DNA from: Flavobacterium oncorhynchi
Lineage (GTDB): Bacteria > Bacteroidota > Bacteroidia > Flavobacteriales > Flavobacteriaceae
Assembly: GCF_002217355.1 (NCBI RefSeq)
Contig: NZ_MUHA01000031.1
Coordinates: 1 to 64,000 of the forward strand
DNA length: 64,000 nt
Direction of reading: 5' to 3'
Every line of letters begins with the position of its first letter. The first letter of the stretch is position 1. Below are positions 1 through 9,680 of this stretch, one piece after another. The translations under genes and the position numbers were made by a program. The notes below the pieces were generated by a model that saw nothing but the letters and a program-made list of their open reading frames with translations, was not told the origin of the DNA and ran no database searches.

Positions 1-2
1 GT

Positions 3-56
3 ATTGTAAGATTCCCTTCTTACAATTATAATGTTTTGTGTTTTATTGCAAAACTA
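3..56 (-). promoter_or_regulatory. Possible leftward promoter with hairpin in its leader
   Basis: On the minus strand TAGTTTTG (49-56) fits the Bacteroidota -7 box TAnnTTTG. I see no well-spaced -33 TTG. Downstream of it in the leftward direction lies a perfect 9-bp inverted repeat, ATTGTAAGA at 3-11 and TCTTACAAT at 18-26, with a 6-nt spacer. It would fall in the 5' leader of a gene beginning beyond the left edge. It could be an operator or simply a hairpin. The rest of 57-180 shows nothing I can name. Confidence 0.25.
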
Positions 57-180
57 CCACTTCTATAAAAAAATCCACTTTTTTGTTGTCAAATACAAGA
101 TAAAAATATCTTCCTTATATTCATTTTGATCTATTTTGAATTAGTACCCCTTTTAGTGTAAAATGGTAAGGAGTTAAGAG

Positions 181-211
181 CCGTCTAAATTTTTTAGACG
201 GTTTTTTTTTT
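181..211 (+). terminator. Rho-independent terminator
   Basis: Perfect 9-bp stem, CCGTCTAAA at 181-189 and TTTAGACGG at 193-201, followed directly by a run of ten T. It faces rightward, so it would end a transcript entering from the left of the window, upstream of the susC-like gene. Confidence 0.75.
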
Positions 212-395
212 ATATGGCCGTTTTTTTTTTCTCTAATTTTTTGACGATACCTTAAAAAATATAATTGTTTAATTTATCAAGTTCATTTTTTAGGTTGTAC
301 ACTGTTTTTGTAGGATATAACTCGATTTTTAGTAAAATTAAATTCATATTGTAGTAAAAATACTTCTTTTTGTAATGTTAAATAGTGTAAAAAAC

Positions 396-426
396 TTGTT
401 AAAATTATTTTAATTTTATAAGTTCG
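396..426 (+). promoter_or_regulatory. Candidate promoter of the susC/susD pair
   Basis: TTG at 396-398, a 20-nt spacer, then TAAGTTCG at 419-426, one mismatch from TAnnTTTG. Transcription would begin near 433, leaving a leader of about 20 nt before the ATG at 453. Confidence 0.4.
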
Positions 427-452
427 GCCCAACAATTCTAAACAAAAAAATA

Positions 453-3400
453 ATGAAACAAAAATTAAAAGGATTAATGATGCTTTTTTTTGTGCTTGCT
501 TTGCAATTCTCTTTTGCACAAGAAAAAAAAATTATGGGAATAGTTTCAGACAATATGGGAATGCCTTTACCAGGTGTTAGCATACTTGTCAAAGGAACGA
601 AGATAGGTACTCAAAGTGATTTTGATGGGAAATACTCTCTGAAAGCAGCTTCAGGCCAAGTTTTGGTATTTAGTTACATGGGAATGAAGACTCAAGAAGT
701 AACCATAACTTCTACAACAATTAATGTAAAATTAGCTGACGCTGGTGCACAAGAATTAGAAGGAGTAGTAGTTACAGCTTTGGGAATTAAGAGAGAGAAA
801 AAAGCATTAGGATATGCTACTCAAGAAATTAAAGCAGACGAATTAATAAGGGGAAACAATAACAGTTTAGCCGGAGCTCTTCAAGGAAAATTAGCAGGGG
901 TAAATATTACGCCTTCAAGTGGTGCGCCTGGAGCTTCTTCTCGAATTGTAATTCGTGGAGCTCGTTCATTTACGGGAGACAACACTCCCCTGTATATAAT
1001 TGATGGTATGCCGGTAGCTTCAACAGCTGATTTTAGTACAGGAAGCAGTGTTTCAGGGGCAGACAGTTCAAACAGAGCTGCAGATATTGATCCAGAGGAT
1101 ATTGAATCTATTAATATTCTAAAAGGACAAGCTGCGTCAGCACTTTATGGACTTAGAGCTACAAACGGAGTAGTTGTAATTACAACAAAAAGTGGTAAAG
1201 GAGCTTCTAAAAACGGAAAGCCTATCATAAATTTTTCTAGCTCAATGTCTGCTGAAAATGTATCTAGAAAGATTGATTTTCAAGATCAATATGCACAAGG
1301 AACAAATGGTGTTTATGCTCCGACAAATTCATTGTCTTGGGGCCCAAAAATTTCTGAGTTGCCAAATGATAAATCATATGGCGGTAATGTTGCTAATGCA
1401 GTGAATGGTGGAGATGCAACAGCTCATGCAGGTAAGTATTATGTACCACAAAGAGCAACAGCAGGTCTAGATCCATGGGTAACACCAAGAGTATATGATA
1501 ATTTTGGTGCTTACTTTAAAACTGGAACTACTATAAATAACTCTTTTAGCTTGACACAAGCAACAGATAAATCTAATTATGCTTTTAGTTTGGGTTCAAC
1601 TAACCAAGATGGTTTTGTACCTGCTACTGGTTATACACGTTATAATGCAAGAGGAGCCTTTAGCACGAAATTATCAGATACATGGAAAACAGGATTTGTT
1701 GGGAACTATGTTACTAGTAAAACTGAAAAAGCAACTGGTGCTAATGATTCATCTGTTGCAGGTGCATTTGCAAGTCCGATAAGTTATGATATGAAAGGAA
1801 ACGGATACGAAAGCCCAGGAGACCCATACAAACAAATTTATTACAGAACAACTGGATTCAATAACCCATATTGGGCAGGGGCTCACAATATACATGACGA
1901 ACAAACGGATCGTTTTTACGGAAACAGCTATGTTGAATTTACACCAAATATCTCGGCAGATGGCAAACACAAACTGTCATTCCGTTACCAGCTTGGTGCT
2001 GATGCTTACACCACTAATTATAGAGATATAGATGAATATGGGAATAAGCAAACTACAGCAGGTTATTTAGATCTTTATGGAATTACATCCAGAACAATAA
2101 ATTCATTATTCACAGCAAATTATGAATATAAGATTTCGGACGATTTAAATTTAGCTGCTTTGGTAGGTAATGAAATCAATGACAGATACCAAAAGAGTTA
2201 CGAAATGGAAGGATATGATCTTAATTTTGGCGGCTGGCCTAATTTAGCTAATACGCAGCAAAATGTTGCCGTAGATAACATTGATAAAAACAGAACTGTT
2301 GGTCTATTTGGAAATTTGAATCTTTCATACAAAAACTTTATTTATTTAGGTGCTACTTTAAGAAAGGATGTTGTATCATCAATGCCGCGAGGTAATCGTT
2401 CATTTGTATACCCTTCAGTATCATTAGGGGTTGTATTAACCGAATTGGAAGCTCTAAAAGGAAACTCGATATTATCTTTTGCCAAACTAAGAGGATCTTG
2501 GGCTGAAGTAGGTCAGGCAGGAACTTATAGGCAAAATTACTATTCAACACCCGTTTATGGAGGAGGATTTTGGGGAAGTGCACCTATAACTTACCCTCTT
2601 ACTGGTGTAAATTCATATACACCTTATGGAGTAATGTATGATCCCAACTTGAGACCTCAAAATACAAGATCATATGAAGTAGGCGGTGAATTTCGATTTT
2701 TTAGAGATCGTGTAAGTATCGATTATACTTACGCTAGACAAAATATAATTGACCAGATTTTTAGTGTGCCTTTGGCAGGTTCAACAGGAGCTTCAAGTTT
2801 AGTGATGAATGGAGGAAAAGCTCATACAAATAGTCATGAATTGGTAGTTAGTGTTTCTCCAATTAGATCTAAAGATTTTGATTGGACAATAGCAGCAAAC
2901 TTTACCAAAATAGACAATTATGTAGATGAATTAAAAGAGGGAGTGCCAAATATTTTCTTGGGAGGATTTGTAACACCACAAATTAGAGCTAGTATAGGAG
3001 AACGTTATCCTGTTGTATACGGATCGGCTTTCGCAAGAGATGACAAAGGAAATATTCTGGTTGATAATAATGGAAAGGCTATCACTGGAGAAACTAAATC
3101 ACTTGGAGAGGTAGCTCCAAAGTTCAACTTAGGAGGAACAACCTCTTTCAGATACAAAAAAGTAACTCTTGCTGCAACTTTTGATTGGAAAAATGGTGGA
3201 GTAATGTATAGCGGTACAAATTCATTGTTAGATCTTTATGGATTAAGTACTAAAACACTAAATCGTGAAGAACTAGTGGTTCAGGAAGGTGTTACTGAAA
3301 ATGGACAACCCAATACAAAACCTATTACGAAAGAAGTCATGTATAGTGTAAATTCGAACATTGCAGAAACAGCAATATATGATGCTTCTTTCGTAAAACT

Positions 3401-3617
3401 AAGAGAATTATCTTTAGGATATACGCTTCCAAAATTTTCAACAAGCCTAGATTTACGTGTTTCTGCATTCGCAAGAAATGTCTTATTATGGGCAAAAATG
3501 CCAAATTTAGATCCAGAAGCATCACAAGGAAACAATAACATGGCCGGTGGTTTTGAAAGATTATCTGTTCCGCAAACTACAAGCATTGGAGTTGGATTGA
3601 ATTTAACAATTAATTAA
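453..3617 (+). CDS. SusC/RagA-family TonB-linked outer-membrane transporter
   Basis: Outer-membrane beta-barrel that imports a nutrient together with its SusD-type lid lipoprotein, powered by TonB/ExbBD. The 1054-residue protein has a signal peptide ending near FAQ (residues 20-22). A carboxypeptidase-like regulatory domain follows at about 27-95 (GxxLPGVSILVKGT, then GTQSDFDGKYSL), then a plug starting at EGVVVTALGIKR near residue 103, the SusC-type TonB box and linker, and a long barrel. Length is normal for SusC proteins. The ATG at 453 gives a typical signal peptide. The susD partner starts 17 bp downstream, so the two form one operon. No glycosidase or sulfatase lies next to it, so the substrate (glycan, peptide or other) cannot be told from context. 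Confidence 0.93.
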   Translation: MKQKLKGLMMLFFVLALQFSFAQEKKIMGIVSDNMGMPLPGVSILVKGTKIGTQSDFDGKYSLKAASGQVLVFSYMGMKTQEVTITSTTINVKLADAGAQELEGVVVTALGIKREKKALGYATQEIKADELIRGNNNSLAGALQGKLAGVNITPSSGAPGASSRIVIRGARSFTGDNTPLYIIDGMPVASTADFSTGSSVSGADSSNRAADIDPEDIESINILKGQAASALYGLRATNGVVVITTKSGKGASKNGKPIINFSSSMSAENVSRKIDFQDQYAQGTNGVYAPTNSLSWGPKISELPNDKSYGGNVANAVNGGDATAHAGKYYVPQRATAGLDPWVTPRVYDNFGAYFKTGTTINNSFSLTQATDKSNYAFSLGSTNQDGFVPATGYTRYNARGAFSTKLSDTWKTGFVGNYVTSKTEKATGANDSSVAGAFASPISYDMKGNGYESPGDPYKQIYYRTTGFNNPYWAGAHNIHDEQTDRFYGNSYVEFTPNISADGKHKLSFRYQLGADAYTTNYRDIDEYGNKQTTAGYLDLYGITSRTINSLFTANYEYKISDDLNLAALVGNEINDRYQKSYEMEGYDLNFGGWPNLANTQQNVAVDNIDKNRTVGLFGNLNLSYKNFIYLGATLRKDVVSSMPRGNRSFVYPSVSLGVVLTELEALKGNSILSFAKLRGSWAEVGQAGTYRQNYYSTPVYGGGFWGSAPITYPLTGVNSYTPYGVMYDPNLRPQNTRSYEVGGEFRFFRDRVSIDYTYARQNIIDQIFSVPLAGSTGASSLVMNGGKAHTNSHELVVSVSPIRSKDFDWTIAANFTKIDNYVDELKEGVPNIFLGGFVTPQIRASIGERYPVVYGSAFARDDKGNILVDNNGKAITGETKSLGEVAPKFNLGGTTSFRYKKVTLAATFDWKNGGVMYSGTNSLLDLYGLSTKTLNREELVVQEGVTENGQPNTKPITKEVMYSVNSNIAETAIYDASFVKLRELSLGYTLPKFSTSLDLRVSAFARNVLLWAKMPNLDPEASQGNNNMAGGFERLSVPQTTSIGVGLNLTIN

Positions 3618-3634
3618 TATAATTCAAAAAAATT

Positions 3635-5110
3635 ATGAAAAAATATAAAGTCATATTACTTTTGGTGATGGCGTCAATTTCTTTAAATTCTTGTTCTGAA
3701 GATAAAATGGATGACATTAACAAAAACGTAAATAAACCAGTAAATGTGGCTACTCGTTTTGCCATTACTGATGCAATGACCAGTACAGCATTTAGTAATA
3801 CTGGTTCAGATTTAGCTTTTTATGCGGGTATTTATGTTGAATTAAGCGCAGGAGGTTCTGGTCAAATGTATAATGCTGAGACAAGAAATGGGGAACCTCA
3901 AAGCGCAACAACTTATAATAATTCTTGGGTCAATCAATATTCAACCATGTATAATTTAAAGACTATTATCGACAAATGTACAACTGGCACAGAAAAAGGG
4001 AATTATACTACATTAGGAATTGCTCAAGTTTTATATGCTTATAATTTAGCTTTGCTGACGGATATGTATGGAGATGTTCCTTTCACTGAGGCTTTTCAAC
4101 CGGGGGTGTTTTACACACCTAAACTGGATCGTCAGGAAGATCTATATAAAACAATATTTAAAACTTTAGAAGATGCTATTGTTAATTTAGGAAAAACATC
4201 TACTTATCCGGTTTTAGGAGCTCAGGATATAATTTATCCAGGCGGTACTGCTGTCGCTCCAAACAACTCTAAGTGGATAAAAGCGGCTAATGGATTATTG
4301 GCTCGTTATACACTACATCTTTCTTTTAGATCTCCTGATTATGATAAAGTTTTAACTTATGCAAGTAAATCGTTTACAAGCAAAAGTGAAGAATTTAAGA
4401 TGGTAAACAGTGGTATTCCAAATCCTTTTTATCAATTAAAAATTGCCAGAGGATATTTATTTTCAAGTAAAAGTTTGTCAGACAAGTTAAATTCGAGAGC
4501 AAATGACCCGCGTGCTAAAGGTTATTTTCAACAAATTAGTAAAACTACTAATGCCCCATTGACATACGAGTTTTTTGAAAATGGTGTTAGCCCGCAAAGC
4601 CAAAATTATTCGTATTCAGCTTTATTAAACAAAAATAATCCGATATTTATGTTAAGTTATCATGAGTTATTGTTTATTAAAGCAGAAGCAGAAGCAAGAA
4701 AATCAGGTAGTGTTACAAGTACTGCTAGTTTAACAGCAGCTGTGAACGCAGCTTTTAATAAAGCTCAGTCTATTAATTTTTCAACTACAAATGCAGCAAG
4801 TTATGTTGCGGGATTGAACATTACTACTAATGCTGATTTATTAAAAGAAATTGCGGTTCAAAAATATTTTTCATTTTATGAAGAAGAAGCCGTTGAAGCT
4901 TATAATGATTACAGACGTTTATTAGCAATGTATGGATCGGCAGCTGCGCATCCAATTCAATTAGCAAACCCATTAAATGCAACTAAGTTCCCGCTTAGAT
5001 TTGGTTATGGAAATTCAGATGTATCTGCTAACAAGAATGTGCAAGAAGCTTTTGGAGATGGAGCCTATGTTTATAAAGAAAGCGTTTGGTGGGCTGGAGG
5101 TACTAGATAA
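3635..5110 (+). CDS. SusD/RagB-family outer-membrane lipoprotein
   Basis: Surface-exposed nutrient-binding lipoprotein that caps the SusC-type transporter encoded just upstream. The 491-residue protein has a lipoprotein signal ending SLNSCSED, with the lipidated cysteine at about residue 20. It continues with helical TPR-like segments (NNSWVNQYSTMYNLKTIIDK; LLTDMYGDVPFTEAF) typical of the SusD-like group that handles peptides or unknown ligands rather than starch. The C-terminal part has the common FYEEEAVEAYNDYRR and FPLRFGYG segments of that group. The protein ends at a strong terminator, closing a two-gene operon. The ligand cannot be read from sequence. Confidence 0.9.
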   Translation: MKKYKVILLLVMASISLNSCSEDKMDDINKNVNKPVNVATRFAITDAMTSTAFSNTGSDLAFYAGIYVELSAGGSGQMYNAETRNGEPQSATTYNNSWVNQYSTMYNLKTIIDKCTTGTEKGNYTTLGIAQVLYAYNLALLTDMYGDVPFTEAFQPGVFYTPKLDRQEDLYKTIFKTLEDAIVNLGKTSTYPVLGAQDIIYPGGTAVAPNNSKWIKAANGLLARYTLHLSFRSPDYDKVLTYASKSFTSKSEEFKMVNSGIPNPFYQLKIARGYLFSSKSLSDKLNSRANDPRAKGYFQQISKTTNAPLTYEFFENGVSPQSQNYSYSALLNKNNPIFMLSYHELLFIKAEAEARKSGSVTSTASLTAAVNAAFNKAQSINFSTTNAASYVAGLNITTNADLLKEIAVQKYFSFYEEEAVEAYNDYRRLLAMYGSAAAHPIQLANPLNATKFPLRFGYGNSDVSANKNVQEAFGDGAYVYKESVWWAGGTR

Positions 5111-5157
5111 TTGTACTGTTAAGCAATGTCTTCGTTTTTCATTATTTGATAATAAAC

Positions 5158-5194
5158 AAAAAAGCCGATAGTTCTTAAAACTATCGGCTTTTTA
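5158..5194. terminator. Bidirectional rho-independent terminator
   Basis: Long perfect stem, AAAAAGCCGATAGTT paired with AACTATCGGCTTTTT, with a short CTTAA loop. It has A-runs on the left and T-runs on the right, so it can stop both the susC/susD transcript and the convergent DUF6607 transcript. Confidence 0.85.
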
Positions 5195-5213
5195 CAACTA
5201 ACACAAACATTTT

Positions 5214-6119
5214 TTATTTTACGAACTTGTTGATGATTGCATCACTCTCAGCTTTTGTTGCGTTTGGTTTTAAGTCAAACAAAAGTGAGTAAAGTGCTTT
5301 TCTGTCAACTTTAGCTTCTAAATTTAAATCCTGATGTCTGTCGAATAAAGTTTGCCACTTATCACGAACATTTTTCCAAAGTGCATTGTTGGCAACCCAC
5401 CATTTTTGACCAGCGATACATTTAATATCTGGTACTTTTGTGTAAACATCAAATCCTTTTTCCTGAGCTAACAAAACATCTTTTCCGCTGTCATCTCTAA
5501 CCAATTTGTCATTATCTTGCTCATGATTCCAGCCAGTTGCTGTGATTTCATGAATGTTTCTTCTTTTTAAAACATTGTAATCATTACGGTGAGTTTGCTC
5601 TCTTCTTGGTAACGGTGCATCAGCAACGTTTGCCCAATAATCTTTTCCGTCAACATGTACCCAAGTTGATGATCCTTCATATCTCGGGCTGTCATCTACT
5701 TGATATACTTTTTGAGTCCATTGCCCTTTTACGGCTTTTTTATCTAACTTTTTATACTTCCAAGAAGTTCCTTTATCAAATGAATATAAGTCTGTGTTTT
5801 CGTAAAGCCAATCTTGTCTCCAGTGTTTAATAATCATATCATCACTTACAATTAATAAGTGCTGCATCACAATTTTGTTAGGAGTGTCTTCTAGCAATTC
5901 TACCCATTCTAAAGCAGATTCATGCTTAGTTTGTGAAGGTTTGTATGTTGCTGAATCTTTAGCATATTGAAAAGTTTCTGCAAAATTAAATTTCACTTCA
6001 TAACAACCGCACATCGATTTGATCGATTTAATGTCTTGCTGTTTTTTTGCGTCCTGACTGAAACCAAGGCTGCATGTCAAAGCCATAATGGCTGAAAAGT
6101 AGAGGCTTTTTGAAATCAT
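5214..6119 (-). CDS. DUF6607 family secreted protein (haem-locus associated)
   Basis: Exported 301-residue protein of unknown biochemical function. An N-terminal signal peptide ends at about LGFSQ (residue 22). The mature part starts with a Cys pair, MCGCYEV, and contains many aromatic and acidic residues (VELLEDTPNKIVMQHLL; KHWRQDWLYEN; WWVANNALWKNVRDKWQ). I recognise it as DUF6607, a Bacteroidota family; that name rests on recall, not a search. It is divergent from the TonB-dependent receptor and HmuY genes, with the two promoters sharing about 100 bp. I therefore infer a role in the same haem or iron uptake system. What it binds or does is unknown. Confidence 0.75.
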   Translation of the reverse strand: MISKSLYFSAIMALTCSLGFSQDAKKQQDIKSIKSMCGCYEVKFNFAETFQYAKDSATYKPSQTKHESALEWVELLEDTPNKIVMQHLLIVSDDMIIKHWRQDWLYENTDLYSFDKGTSWKYKKLDKKAVKGQWTQKVYQVDDSPRYEGSSTWVHVDGKDYWANVADAPLPRREQTHRNDYNVLKRRNIHEITATGWNHEQDNDKLVRDDSGKDVLLAQEKGFDVYTKVPDIKCIAGQKWWVANNALWKNVRDKWQTLFDRHQDLNLEAKVDRKALYSLLFDLKPNATKAESDAIINKFVK

Positions 6120-6147
6120 AACTTATTGTTTTGTTTTTAAATTTTTG

Positions 6148-6195
6148 CAAATATATAAATTTTATTTAGAACAAGTAAAAATAGTTATATATTTG
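6148..6195. promoter_or_regulatory. Divergent promoters of the haem-uptake locus
   Basis: Two consensus -7 boxes lie back to back. On the plus strand TATATTTG at 6188-6195, followed by CACC, precedes the receptor gene. On the minus strand TATATTTG (complement of 6148-6155) with a TTG complement at 6172-6174 precedes DUF6607. This supports joint control of both sides. I could not recognise a Fur-type operator. Confidence 0.5.
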
Positions 6196-6223
6196 CACCG
6201 ATTATTAAGATTGAATAAAAATA

Positions 6224-8338
6224 ATGAAACTAAAATTTATCCTTTTTGCAGCATTGCCTTTTTGTCAAATTTCTTTTGCACAGCAAAAAGATACTATTGC
6301 CTCACGAGAAAAACTTTCTGAAGTGGTTGTTACCGGGCAGTTTGAGCCACAATCAATTAAGAAATCTGTGTTTAATGTACGTGTGATTTCAAATCAGGAT
6401 ATACAAAATTTAGCAGCAAATAATTTGGCTGATGTTTTAAATCAATATTTAAATATTACAGTAAGACCAAGTGGAACAAGCGGTCGATCTACAGTTTCTT
6501 TATTTGGATTAGATGCACAGTATTTTAAAATTTTGATAGATAATGTTCCATTGGTTAATGAGGCAGGTTTAGGAAATAATATTGATTTATCACAAATCAA
6601 TTTAAATGATGTTGATCATATTGAAATTGTTGAAGGTTCAATGGGGGTTACATATGGAGCTAATGCCGTAAGTGGTGTTTTAAATATTATAACCAAAAAA
6701 TCTTCGAAATATAAATGGGGAATTACAGCATCAGTGCAAGAAGAAACGGTTAGTGATGAATATTCTCTTTTTAAGGAAGGACGCCACGTACAGGCTTTAA
6801 AAGTATCTCATACATTTAATAAAAATTGGTATTTTTCATTAGGTGCCAATCGAAATGATTTTCAAGGATATTTGAGCGATAAAAATGGAATTGATTATAG
6901 TGAAAATGATGGTACAAGAGGATATAGATGGCTTCCAAAAGACCAGTTAAACGGTTCGGCAGTAATCGCATACCATAAAGATAATTTTCGATTTTTCTAC
7001 AAATTCGAGTATTTGGATGAAAATGTAGATTATTATAATAGTACAGTACAATCTGGATACAATTCTACTTTGGGTTCGTATCGTTATGCTGATGATAAAC
7101 GATATTTAACAAATCGTTATTTTCATAACTTAAATGCGACAGGTAAACTGTTTTCACAATTGAATTACAATGTTTCTCTTTCTCATCAAAAACAAGCGCG
7201 TGATGTAGAAGATTTTAGATATTACTTATCTACTAAAACAGAAGCAAATAATGTTACGGTCAAAGATCAGTCGATGGAAGTTCTTTATTCTACAGGAACG
7301 TTGAATAACTTTTTTTCAGACAAAAAAGTTGATCTGCAAATTGGATATGAGTTTGTTAATAATCGTGGTTATTCCCTTGTTCAAGAAGCAAATAATATTA
7401 TGTCGCCTGTTCGAAAAACACTTGAAAACTATGATTTTTTTGCTTCTTCAGAAATCATGGCAACGCAGCGATTTTCTATTAGACCAGGAATACGATTTTC
7501 TGCGCAATCTCAATTTGATAATCAATATGCTTCATCTCTTGGTTTGAGATATTTGTTTGATAAAGGGGTGGAGCTTCGAGGTTCTTACGGAAGCTCATTT
7601 AGAACGCCGACTTTTGAAGAGTTATATTCAAAGCAAATCTTTGACGGGCATTTTTTTACTGGAAACGAAAATCTTATTCCAGAAACAAGTATGTCTTATG
7701 AAGCTAGTCTTAAAAAAACAACTGTTTTTTCATCAGGAATTCAACTTTCAAACACGTTTGCTGGAAGTTATTTAGATGTTGATGATAGAATTGATATGGC
7801 TTTGGTAAGATTCAATCCTGACACAGGTAATCCAGAATACGAATACGTTAATATCAGTAAATACAGAATGTGGAATTTCTCGACAATGAATCAATTTAAA
7901 AAAGGCAATCTATCTTTTAATTTTGGTGCAGCGATTGTTGGAATTTCTCAAGAGATAAAAAATCAAGAATTTACATCAGACGATAAGTTTCTTTATTCCT
8001 TTAATTTAAATGCAAGTGCATCGTATATAATTCCGAAATGGAAAACTATAATTTCTGGTTATTATAAATACAACGGTAGAACGCAGCAGTTTGTAGAAGG
8101 TTCTTCATCTTATCTTTTATCTACAATCGACCCAAGCAATTGGCTTGACGCTTCAATTCGACAAAATTTCTTTAAAGATCAATTTGAAGTCACTTTAGGA
8201 GCAAGAAATATTCTTAATGTCACCAATGTAATACAATCAGGTACAAATCAAAATGCGGTGCATGCTTCACCAGGAGAAGTAATGCTTGCTTACGGCCGTT
8301 CCTATTTTTTAAAATTAGCATATAACCTTAATCTTTAA
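6224..8338 (+). CDS. TonB-dependent outer-membrane receptor, probably for haem/haemophore
   Basis: Outer-membrane gated porin of 704 residues. It has a signal peptide ending FAQ (about residue 20), a TonB box (LSEVVVTGQ, about 31-39), a plug with VEGSMGVTYGANAVSGVLNIITKK (about 138-160, quoted in two overlapping parts: VEGSMGVTYGANA and SGVLNIITKK), and a barrel ending in an aromatic-rich strand YFLKLAYNLNL. Unlike SusC proteins it has no carboxypeptidase-like N-terminal domain, so it belongs to the siderophore/haem class. The HmuY-family lipoprotein begins 17 bp downstream, and DUF6607 is divergent. HmuR-HmuY pairs take up haem in Porphyromonas, so haem is the likeliest ligand. That is inference from neighbours. 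Confidence 0.85.
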   Translation: MKLKFILFAALPFCQISFAQQKDTIASREKLSEVVVTGQFEPQSIKKSVFNVRVISNQDIQNLAANNLADVLNQYLNITVRPSGTSGRSTVSLFGLDAQYFKILIDNVPLVNEAGLGNNIDLSQINLNDVDHIEIVEGSMGVTYGANAVSGVLNIITKKSSKYKWGITASVQEETVSDEYSLFKEGRHVQALKVSHTFNKNWYFSLGANRNDFQGYLSDKNGIDYSENDGTRGYRWLPKDQLNGSAVIAYHKDNFRFFYKFEYLDENVDYYNSTVQSGYNSTLGSYRYADDKRYLTNRYFHNLNATGKLFSQLNYNVSLSHQKQARDVEDFRYYLSTKTEANNVTVKDQSMEVLYSTGTLNNFFSDKKVDLQIGYEFVNNRGYSLVQEANNIMSPVRKTLENYDFFASSEIMATQRFSIRPGIRFSAQSQFDNQYASSLGLRYLFDKGVELRGSYGSSFRTPTFEELYSKQIFDGHFFTGNENLIPETSMSYEASLKKTTVFSSGIQLSNTFAGSYLDVDDRIDMALVRFNPDTGNPEYEYVNISKYRMWNFSTMNQFKKGNLSFNFGAAIVGISQEIKNQEFTSDDKFLYSFNLNASASYIIPKWKTIISGYYKYNGRTQQFVEGSSSYLLSTIDPSNWLDASIRQNFFKDQFEVTLGARNILNVTNVIQSGTNQNAVHASPGEVMLAYGRSYFLKLAYNLNL

Positions 8339-8355
8339 TATAAATACAGAATACA

Positions 8356-9447
8356 ATGAAAAAACTTTTATTTTTATCAATCGCCCTATTGTCGCTGGCT
8401 GCATGTTCAAGTGATGATGATAGTACTCCAGTTGAAGTTCCAACAGTAGGAGAAACGTTGAAAGAATCAGTAGGCGGAGCAAATCAGCCAAATCAAGTTT
8501 ATCTTGATTTAAGTACTGCAGAATCTAAATCTGTAAATAGAGGAGCTTGGGATTTTGGATTTTCTTCGGGTACAGATTTTAGAGTAATCCTTAATGGATC
8601 AATTAGAATGGCTGTTAAAAAATTAGAGACATCTGATATTACGGTAGCACAAGAAATCGATATAAAAGTTTTAGCAGGAGGAGGAGAAACTCAAGCTTCA
8701 AATGGATATGTTGATAATCCTACAGGGGTTTTGGCAGGTGCCGGAGCAGGTATCGGAACAGCAATTGCAGAAATTTCTGCTACAGATGCAGATAATAAAG
8801 TTTATTTGGTAAATCTTGGATATGCAGTAGGAACTGCAAAAGCAAATCCTGGTAATGTTGCAGTTGATGGAGATCCTAGAGGATGGAAGAAAGTTAGAAT
8901 CTTAAGAAGCGGTAATGGGTATAAAATTCAGTATGCTGATTTAGCTTCAAAAACGTTTACAGAAAAAACAGTTTCTAAAGATGCCGATTTTAATTTCACA
9001 TTTTTTAGTTTAACTTCAGGAAATACGGTTTCAGTTGAACCTGCAAAAGCGAAATGGGACTTAAACTTTACTGTGTTTACAAATTATTTAAACATGGGAC
9101 CTGGTGGTGAAGTTACTTACGCATATTCAGATTTTATAACTACAAACTTAAAAGGAGGAACACAAGTTTACCAAGTTTTAGTTTCTACAGGAGGATCTTA
9201 TGCTGATTTTACAAAAGCAAAAGTTGTAGAAGATAGTTTTAAGCCTTCTGTTACTGATCAAAGAATGATTGGAGCTAACTGGAGAAATGGCGGAGGACAA
9301 AATGGTTCATTACCAAGTATTAGAACAGATCGTTTTTATGTAGTTAAAGATGCAGCAGGAAATTATTATAAAGTTAAATTCCTTACCATGACAAATGATG
9401 CAGGAGAAAGAGGGAATGTTGTTTTAGAATATGCTATCTTGAAATAA
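8356..9447 (+). CDS. HmuY-family haem-binding lipoprotein
   Basis: Surface lipoprotein of 363 residues that would capture haem and pass it to the receptor encoded upstream. The signal ends SLAACSSDDD, a standard lipobox with the lipidated Cys near residue 17 followed by acidic residues typical of surface export in Bacteroidota. The body contains the HmuY-type opening (NQVYLDLSTAES; RGAWDFGFSSGTDFRVILNG) and KAKWDLNFTVFTNY. HmuY of Porphyromonas ligates haem by two histidines. This sequence is poor in histidine, so ligation by Met or another residue, or a different ligand, is possible. A terminator follows, ending the operon. Confidence 0.82.
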   Translation: MKKLLFLSIALLSLAACSSDDDSTPVEVPTVGETLKESVGGANQPNQVYLDLSTAESKSVNRGAWDFGFSSGTDFRVILNGSIRMAVKKLETSDITVAQEIDIKVLAGGGETQASNGYVDNPTGVLAGAGAGIGTAIAEISATDADNKVYLVNLGYAVGTAKANPGNVAVDGDPRGWKKVRILRSGNGYKIQYADLASKTFTEKTVSKDADFNFTFFSLTSGNTVSVEPAKAKWDLNFTVFTNYLNMGPGGEVTYAYSDFITTNLKGGTQVYQVLVSTGGSYADFTKAKVVEDSFKPSVTDQRMIGANWRNGGGQNGSLPSIRTDRFYVVKDAAGNYYKVKFLTMTNDAGERGNVVLEYAILK

Positions 9448-9513
9448 TACAGGAACAAAAACATTAAAAATTCAGTTAATCATTAGCTTTGTTTTTTTAT
9501 TTTTTTTTTGATG

Positions 9514-9546
9514 AAGAGGTTAGATTTTTCTAACCTCTTTTTTTTG
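9514..9546 (+). terminator. Rho-independent terminator after hmuY-like gene
   Basis: An 11-bp stem, AAGAGGTTAGA with TCTAACCTCTT, a short T loop and a T-run to 9546. It closes the receptor-hmuY operon. Confidence 0.85.
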
Positions 9547-9590
9547 TTTTCTTTATTGTTAAAATGAACCAAAAATGAATGATTTAATTC

Positions 9591-9598
9591 TATCTTTG
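9591..9598 (+). promoter_or_regulatory. -7 box upstream of the O-acylation cassette
   Basis: TATCTTTG followed by CGCATC matches TAnnTTTG with the usual start-site bases. No TTG sits at ideal spacing. It is about 80 bp before the GTG start at 9681 and probably drives the three-gene cassette. Confidence 0.5.
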
Positions 9599-9680
9599 CG
9601 CATCAATTTTTTTAAACAGAATTAACAGGAATTTTGATAATTAATTCTTGTCATTCTATTCTTCAAATTATAATTAGTAA

